Below, piece by piece: positions 23,201-32,200 of a DNA stretch of 64,000 bases (the first letter of the stretch is position 1; the number at the start of each line of letters is the position of its first letter). The notes under the pieces were generated by a model. That model worked only from the letters and a program-made list of their open reading frames with translations, was not told where the DNA came from and did no database searches. Source of the stretch: Pinirhizobacter soli (GTDB taxonomy: Bacteria; Pseudomonadota; Gammaproteobacteria; Xanthomonadales; Rhodanobacteraceae); contig NZ_JADZLQ010000001.1 in assembly GCF_015905305.1 (NCBI RefSeq), forward strand, positions 186,001 through 250,000, read 5' to 3'. The translations under genes were made by a program, and so were the position numbers.

Positions 23201-26200
23201 CGGTGAATACCTCGACCAGGCCCCGGAAGCCTTCGCCATAGCCAAGACCCATAGCCTCGAATATGGTGTAGAAGTCTGCGATATCTAGTTGATATAAAAC
23301 ACATTGCCCTTGCAGGGCAGCGATGTCCCAGGGAGATGGCGCCCCGCCGCTGGCCACCGAAGTAACCGTGCCCTGACCATGGGCCGGGCCGTCATCGGCA
23401 TGCAGTTCATAGGCGACATCGCCGTTGTCCTGCGGATAGAGCGAAATCTGCAGTGCCACGCCTTCTTCGCCGGCGATCACCGGCCGCATCCATGCGATGT
23501 CCTTGAAGTGCAGGACATCGTCGGATTCCAGTGCCATGGCCACTGCAGCACGAGCCATTTCCAGCTGCGCGACACCAGGCAGCACCGCACGCCCACCGAC
23601 GCGATGATCGGCAAGCACCCTTTCGTTCCCATCGAAGTGGCTGCTGAAGCGCGGCCCGGCCAGCGTGGAGGTATTGCGCTGAACTAGCGGATGCAGCATG
23701 GCCAGGCTTGCCTTCGGCACCGCGGCTGCCGATATCCAGTACCGCTCCGTGGCGAACGGATACGTCGGCAGGCTGATGCGGCGCGGTGCGCGGCCTGCAT
23801 GCAGGCTGTGCCACTCGATCGCGTGGCCCTGTACCCATAGCTCCACCAGTGCATCCAGCTTGCCCTGCGCGATCAACGTCTGGATGGCTTCATCCATGCC
23901 GCCTAACGTTTTATCGGCCCGGCCGCGATGCGCGTCGCCGCTGCCGTCCAGGAAGTGCGTCAGCTTGTCGTGCAGGTCGTCCAGCGAGGTGACGACGAGG
24001 CCGAGGCGCTCCTCCATCGGCTCGCGGCCGCTTTGCAAGGTGTAACCCAGATCCGCCAGTGCGACGTTGGCCCGGGACTCCGACGAGGCGGCGAAATCGG
24101 CGAGCTGCCGTACCTGCTCGCGCAGCCGTTCGCTATCGCGGGCGGATAACAGCACGGCCACCGGAGCGTCCGCGGCCATCATGTCCGACATCGGTGCAAC
24201 GTACTCTTCCAGCACGACGTGCGCGTTGACGCCGCCGAAGCCGAACGAGCTCACACCCGCGCGCCGCGGCACCGGACGCCCTTGCGCATCGCGCAGCGCC
24301 GTCCAATCGGAGGCTTCACTCGCTACCCGGAAGGGACTACCCGTGAGATCGATATAGGGATTGAGTACCTCCGCATGCAGGCTCTTGGCCAGCGTGCGGT
24401 GCTTCATCTGCAACAGTACCTTCACCACGCCCGCCACACCGGCCGCAAGTTCTAGATGGCCGATATTGGTCTTCACCGAACCGAGCGCGCAGTGCGCGCC
24501 GGCGACATCGCCGCCTTCGGTCGCGGCGTAAAGATCCGCAAACGCGGCCCTCAACCCGTTCACCTCCACCGGATCGCCCAGTGGCGTGCCGGTGCCGTGT
24601 GCCTCGATGTAGGTCACCGTGCGCGGATCGATGCCAGCCTCCTGGTGCGCCCGCCGGATCACGGCCGCCTGCGCCGCCGGATTGGGCGCCGTGAGGGAGT
24701 TGGCGCGCCCGCCGTGGTTCTCCGCGGTGCCGAGCACCAGGCCGTAGATATGGTCGCCGTCGCGCTCGGCATCGCTGAGCTTCTTTAGCACGAGCATCGC
24801 CACGCCTTCGCCGCGCACGTAGCCGTTGGCGGCGGCGGAGAAGGTCTTGCAGCGCGCATCCTCGCTGAGCATCCCAGCTCGCTCGAAGCTGATGTGCAAT
24901 TCGGGATTGACGATCGTGTTCACGCCGCCAGCGATGGCCATGGCGCAATCGCCGCGCTCGATGGCGAGCACCGCGCGGCGCAGCGCGACGAGCGAACTGG
25001 AACACGCGGTTTCCACAGGCTCGCTCGGCCCGTGCACGCCCAGGAAATAGCTCATCCGGTTGGGGCCGACCGAGGCCACCGTACCGGTGGATGAATACCC
25101 TTCGATCGCGGCGCCGACGCGGCTGGCCAGCGTGGCGTAGCCGCTGGGCATGGTGCCCACGTAGAGGCCCAGGTCGCTGCCCGCCAGTGACGAAGCGGCG
25201 TAGCCGGCGTCTTCCAACGCCTTCCACACGTGGATCATCATCAGCCGCTGCTGCGGATCCATGAGCTCAGCTTCCCTCGGCGAGATGCCGAAGAAGGCCG
25301 GATCGAACTCGTCCACGCCATCGATGAAGCCGCCACGCACCGCGTTGCCAGCGCTGCTTTCCGGCGCGCGTTCGCCATGCCAGGCTAGCCAGTCCGCGCG
25401 GGCCTCTGGCATCTCGCGGATGCAGTCGCGCCCCTCGGCGAGGTTGCGCCAGAACGCGTCGATGTCCTGGGCCATCGGGAAGCGGCCACTGATGCCGATG
25501 ATCGCCACCGGGGTCTTTACCGCCTGCGGCGCCGCCGCGACCGTGGCAGCGAAACCGCGGCGCGCGCGGCTGGGGTTGGTGTCACGGATGGGTGCTCCCA
25601 CCACCACCGTCGGGACGGGCACCACCACAGCGGCCGCCGGCGCGGCGAAGTGCGGCGCCAATACGTCGCGATGCTCTCGCTCCAGGTACCCGGCAAGCCC
25701 ATCCAGCGTCGGGTATTCGAAGAATAGCGTCGGCATCAGGTCGAGGGCGTACTGCCGGTTCAGTGCATTGGCAAAGCCGGTCAATGAGATCGAATCGAAA
25801 CCGTACTCGTTGAGCGAGGTATCGCCATCGAGGTCTTCCGGCTTCACCTTGATCAGTGAGGAGACCAGGGTCATCAGCGCACGCTTGAGTGTTTCGCGCA
25901 GATCATGCGTGGACGAAACGGCTTGGCTGGATACCGCCGCCACAGCGCGCGATTCCACGGGACGTGGTTCCGATAGAGCTGCGGCGCGCGATCCATCCAG
26001 GAACACTTCGCGGATGCGCGCGGGATCGCCTTCGATCACCAACGCCTGGCTCAGATCGGTCGCCAGCGCGCGGCCCAGGGCGTCCAGGCCGCTGGCTTTA
26101 CTCATCGCGTGCATACCCCACTGCCGGGCCAGCATGGCGCGCGTGGCCTCGTCGGCGTGCATGCCGCCGTCTTCCCACAGCGGCCAGTTCACCGACAGCG

Positions 26201-29200
26201 AGCGGCCATGGCGCTCGCCTCGCACCACGCGTGCGGCGCGCTCGTGCGCGAAGGCGTCCATGAAGGCGTTGGCCGTGGCGTAGTCCGCCTGCCCCACGTT
26301 GCCGGCCGCGCCGGCGATCGACGAGAAGCAGACGAAGCAATCCAGCGGCATATCGCCGGTGGCTTCGTCGAGGTTCACGGTACCTGCCACCTTGGCGGCG
26401 AATACCTCGCGCAGGTGTTGGCGGGTCTTCCCGGCCAGGTAGCCGTCGCGCAGCACGCCGGCGGCATGGACGACGCCATCGAGGCTTTCGAACTCCTCCG
26501 GGATGTCCTTCACCAGCGCGGTTAGCGCAGCCGCATCGGCGACATCGATGGCGTGATAGCGCACTATCGCGCCGAGCGCTTCCAGACTGTGGATGGTTGC
26601 CAGGATGCGTTCGTCAGGCGCCGAGCGGCCGGTCAGCACCAGCACCGGGTTGCGGACTTCACGAGCGATCGCCTCGGCGAAGATCGAACCCAGGCCGCCT
26701 GCACCGCCGGTGATGAGGTAGACGCCATGGTCTTTCCAAGGCGACGCGGCCATCGACACCTGGCGTTCGGTCCAGGCCGCCACCTGGCGCTCGCCGCCGA
26801 TGTAGCGCACGTGGCGCGCATCGTCGTCGCGGTTGTCGATCAGGGCCCTGGCCACGTCTTGCCCAGGTTCCAGGGCAATCAGTTGGCCGACCAGGCGAGG
26901 GGTTTCCAGCCGCGCCGTGCGCAGCATGCCCAGGAGGCCGGCCATCGTGCGGTCCTGGCCCTGCGATGGCACCACCACCTGCACGCGATGTGTTCCAGCT
27001 TGCTTGGACAGTGCCTGGAGCCGCTCGAGCAACATGGCGGCCGCGGCTTCGAAACGCATCGCCAGGTCGCCTTCCGTGGAAGGCGTGACGAGCGTCGCGC
27101 CGGGCAGCGCGCGCATCGCGTCGTTGGCGTCGATACCGCACGCCATCACCAGGTGGCTGGCGAAGGGCTGCTCGCTAAGGCCTTCGGCCGCTTTCACGGT
27201 CCATGCCGGTTCCAGCATCAGGGTGCGGGTCATTGCGCCGGCACGGGGATTTTCGATCCCCTGCTCTAGCAGGCGCAGGGCCACTTCGGTAAGGCGCACG
27301 CAGACAACGCCTTGTTCGTCGCAAAGATCGACATCGAGTCGCGGCACGGCCTGATCCGCACCGCTGCCGGCGCTGTAGCGAACCACCGCCCACGCAACAT
27401 CAACGCACGGGCGCAGGACGCGCAAACCGCCAAGGGCGAACGGTATCAGCGGGGCTGCCGCCGCGGCCACCGGGAATTGCAGGCCTAGTGTGGCCTGGAA
27501 TGCGGCATCGAGCAGGCTCGGATGCAGCTCGTAGCCGTCGGCCGGTGCGGCTTCGGGCACGGCGATGCGTGCAAGGACTTGCCCGGTGCCAGCGAAGAGC
27601 TCGCGTATCCCTTGGAAGGATGGACCGTATTGCAGGCCCATGCGCGCGAATGCCGCGTAGCATTCGGCCGCGGTATAGGTGGATGTGCACGACTGCCGAA
27701 GGTGCGCGAGGTCGTGACCGGCGGCTGCCCCTGCATCGCGTCCATCGAAGGCCGTACCCTGCGCGTAAGCGACGCCTTCGTCGCCATGGATCTCAAAACC
27801 GATGGCAGCATCGGCTTCCGGATACAGCGAGACGTGCAATGCCACACCATCGGGTCCGGCGACGATGGGACGCATCCACGACACGTTCTTCAGGCGTGGC
27901 TCGAAGCCTTCGGCCGCCACCTCGGCAACCGCACGTCGCGCCAGTTCCAACTGGGCGACACCCGGAAGCATGCGCGCACCGCGCACCACATGGTCGGCGA
28001 AGAAGAATTCCTCACCGCCGAAGCGCGAGCTGAAGCGCGGCCCTTCCAGGTCCGAAGTGTTCCGGTGCAAGAGCGGGTGCAGAGTTGAACCAGCGGGCCG
28101 GGCCTTGCTGGTCTGGACCCAGTACCGCTCGCCGGCGAACGGATAGCTAGGCAGGCTGACGCGTCGTAGCGGCTTATCCCCGGACAGGCGTCGCCAATCG
28201 ATCGGCAGGCCCTTCGCCCATGCGTCCAGCAGCTTGCCGAACTTGCCGCGGGCGATCCACGCCTGGACGACGACATCCACATCATCGTCACCGATGAAGG
28301 CCGACAGCGCTTCTTTATTGCGGCGTACCTGTCCGCGGTAGAGACCTTCGACCGCCGTTTCTCCGGCAACGTGGGCGGCGAGTTTCGCGCGTAGTTCGTC
28401 CAGCGTGTGGACCAGCACGCCTAGGCGCTCGTCCATTGCCTCGCGGCCGACCTGCAGCGTGTACGCGAGGTCGTGCAGTGGCAGTTGTGGGTCCGCCTCG
28501 ATGGCACAGAGCAGGCGCTCGACCTGCTTGCGCAGGGCCTCCTCGTTCCTGGCCGAGAGCACCACCAGGGCCGGGCCCGTCGCCTGCGTCGCAGGCACGG
28601 ACGCTACGTATTCCTCGATCACCACATGGGCGTTCGCGCCGCCCGCGCCGAAGGAGGAGATACCAGCGATGCGTGGGCGCTCGCGACCGTCGATCACCGG
28701 CCGCTGCCAGGGAGCTAGTTCCTGCTGCACCACGAATGGCGTGGCGTCGAAATCAATATTCGGATTCAGCACGGCCGAATGCAGGCTTGGCGCAAGCTGC
28801 CGGTGCTTCAGCTGCAGCAGCACCTTGGTGACACCGGCGATGCCCGCCGCGCTTTCGCAATGGCCGATATTCGATTTGGCCGAGCCGATCGCGCAGTAGC
28901 GCGTGTCGCGTGTCCAGTGACGGAATGCCTTGGCCAACCCGGCGATCTCGATGGGGTCACCCAGGCTGGTGCCTGTGCCGTGCGCCTCGATATAGCTGAT
29001 CTCGCGCGCATCGACGCCGCCGCGGCGCAGTGCTCGCTCGATCACCTTCGCCTGCGCGTTCGGGTTCGGCACCGTGTAGCCGTTGGTCTTGCCGCCGTGG
29101 TTGACCGCGGTGGCGCGGATTACGCCGTAGATGTGGTCGCCATCGGCCTTGGCCTGTGCCAAGGGTTTCAGCAGCACCGCGCCCACGCCCTCGCCGGGCA

Positions 29201-32200
29201 CGTACCCTTCGCCACCCTCGCCGAAACTCTCGCAACGACCCTTGCCCGAGATAAACCGGCCCTGGGCCAGCATCAGATATTTGTTCGGGTGGATCGAGAC
29301 ATTCACGCCGCCAGCCAGGGCTACCGCGCAGTCGCCACGCGCGATCGCCTGGCAGGCCAGGTGGATTGCTGTCAGGGACGATGAGCACATGGTGTCCAGC
29401 GCCATGCTCGGGCCGTTGAAGTTGCAGAAATACGACACGCGATTGGCAACCGAGGCTGGGCTGTTGAGAAGCGCCAGGTTGTTGCCGCGCGCCTGCTCCT
29501 GTGCGCCATAAAGCTGGTATTCCTCGTACATGACGCCAGCGAATACGCCGACATTGCCATCCTCGGCCACGTTGTCCCGCGTGTAGCCAGCGTCCTCGAG
29601 CGTGGCGTGCACGCATTCGAGGAACAGGCGCTCCTGCGGGTCCATCCGTTCGGCCTCGCGTGGGGAGATGTTGAAGAACAGCGGATCGAAGCGGTCGACG
29701 CCGTCGATGAAGCCACCCCACTTGCCGTAGGTCTTGCCCAAGGCGTCGCGGTCCGGGTCGTAGTAGTCGCGGTAGTCCCAGCGCTCGGGTGGAATCTCGG
29801 TGATGCTGTCTTTGCCCTGGCTTAAGTTTGCCCAGAACGCCTCGAGATCGGCGGCCTGCGGGTAGCGTCCGGCCACGCCGACGATGGCGATCTCGCCGAC
29901 GGCATTGGCGGGCGCGCCGGGTATCGCTCGTGCTGCGTCATCGCCAGCGCCTTGCAAGGAGCCGAATCGGGGACGGCGCGGCGCCAACGCCTGCACGGTC
30001 GCGCCGTCGTTCGGCAGCGCGACCGCCGCCGATGGCTCCGGCGATGTGCCGCCCAGGAGTTCCGTCAGGCGTTCACGGTGTTCGCCAAGGAAATGCCCAG
30101 CGAGGTCCGCGATGGTCTGGTATTCAAAAAGCAGTGTCTTGGACAGCGGACCGAACACCTGTTCCAGTGAACGGGTTAGTTCCATCACCAGGATCGAATC
30201 GATTCCGTAGGCTTCCATGCGCGCCCGTGCATCGATGCTCTCCGCCGGCCGCTTGAGCGTGCCGGCCAGCAGGCGGACGAAATAGCTCACAGCCTTGTCG
30301 TGCAGCTCAGTCGATGGCGTGCCCGGCTCCCTCGCCGTTGTAGAAGGTACGGCGGGTACCTGCGCAAGCCAGGTCATGAAGCGGCTTATCGCGCCCTCGG
30401 CCACCAGCACCTGTGGGGCATCCATCGCCAGGGCCTGCTCCAGCGCGGCCAGGGCGCTGGCAGTGCGCAGGGGAATCAGCCCGGTTTGCCGGGCCAGATC
30501 TGCACGGGTCGCGTCGTCGACGCGCATGCCACCCTCTTCCCACAGCGGCCAGTCCACCGACAGCGTGCGGCCGCGGCGCGATCCTCGCGCGACGAGTTCG
30601 GAACGATGGCGAGCGAAGGCATCCATGAAGGCGTTCGCCGCCGCGTAATCGGCCTGGCCCACATTGCCCAGCGCGCCGGAGGTGGAGGCGAAGCAGAGGA
30701 AGACGTCGAGATTGAGCTCGCGGCTGGCCTCGTCCAGATGCAGCGTGCCCGAAACCTTCGCGCGCAGCACCTCGTGCAGTTCGTCGCGGGTCTTGCGCAG
30801 CAGCAGGCTGTCGCGCAGGATGCCCGCCGCATGGATGACGCCGTTGAGTTCGGGCAGTTCACGCACGCAGGCAAGCACCGCTTCGCGATCGCCCACGTCG
30901 AGCCGGCGGTAGCGCACGGTGGCGCCCATCGCCGTGATGTCGGCAAAGCTCGCCGCCAATGCATCGGTCACTGGCGAGCGACCGGTAAGGATCAGCGTTA
31001 CGCCCTTCGCGGCGGCAGCGATGTGGCGGGCAAGGATCCTGCCAAGGCCACCCGCGCCGCCCGTGATGAGATAGGTTCCGCCCGACTTCCAGGGTGAGCC
31101 GGCGATGGAGGGCGGTGCGGCTTCCGTCCAGCCCCCTTCATGGCGCATGCCTTTCAGGTAACGAATGCGCGAGGCGGTACTGCCGCGGTTCTCGGCGATG
31201 GCACGTGCGATGTCCTGCCCTGTCTCCACCTCGATCACCTGGCCGACGATGCGCGGGTTCTCACGCTGCGCCGTACGCAGCAAGCCGCCGAGCCCACCCA
31301 CAAGTTGCCCCTCGCCATCCTGGGGTACGACCAGCTGCACCAAGTGCCGCCCAGGTTGCCGCGTCATCGCCTGGATGTTTTCCAGCAGCGACGTGGCGGC
31401 GGATTCGTAGCGTCGTGCCGTGTCTGCGTCCTCGGCGACCTCGATGATGGTGACGCCAGACATGCGCGCACCCAAGTCGGGCGACGGCACGCAAAGCATG
31501 ACCAAATGCTGCGCATGGGTACCCGCGCCTGCCTCGGCCGACCGTGGAGTCCATGCGGGTACCAGTAGCGCCGTCCGCGGAGCTTCTTCGTCCACCTGGC
31601 TCACGGCGCGCAGGCAGAAGCCGCCAAGGCGTGCGCAGACAGCGCCGCTGTCGTCGCATAGATCGATATCGAACCGGCTGACCGCGTCGCCTGGGCGATG
31701 GCCGGGTTCGCGGCGGATCACTGCCCACATGTCCGCGCGGCAGGGCGCCATCACTTCGAGCGAGGCGAGCGCGAAGGGCAGCGCGAGCCTGGCTTCAGAC
31801 CATTGTCCGTCGGCGAGGAAGGCGATCGTCGCCTGCAGCGCCGCGTCGAGCACGCTCGGATGCAGGGTGTAATCGCCCTGCGACGATTTCGCCGTGCCGG
31901 GCAGGATGATGCGCGCCAGGGCTTCTGATCCACCGACGAAGACTTCGCCCAGCGACCGATGAGCGGGCCCGTAGGCAAGGCCGATACGGTCGAACAGCTC
32001 GTAGCACGCCTCGGCATCGTGGCGGGAGCGTCCGCAGCGCTCGCGCAAGGATGCCAGGTCGTGGGCCACGGCGCCTTCACTGGACGCCTGCCTTGCCACC
32101 ACTCCCTGGCTATAGACGGTGCCCCTACCCAGGTCGTCATAGATCTCAAAACCGAACCGCCCTTCGGCTTCGGGAAACAGCGCCACATGGCATTCAGTGG

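Noticed and set aside
23300-23720. DH3 as a pyran synthase or double-bond-shifting DH by motif
   Set aside because: HxxxGxxxxP and the catalytic Asp are both intact; only the His of the HP motif is changed, which is not enough for that call.
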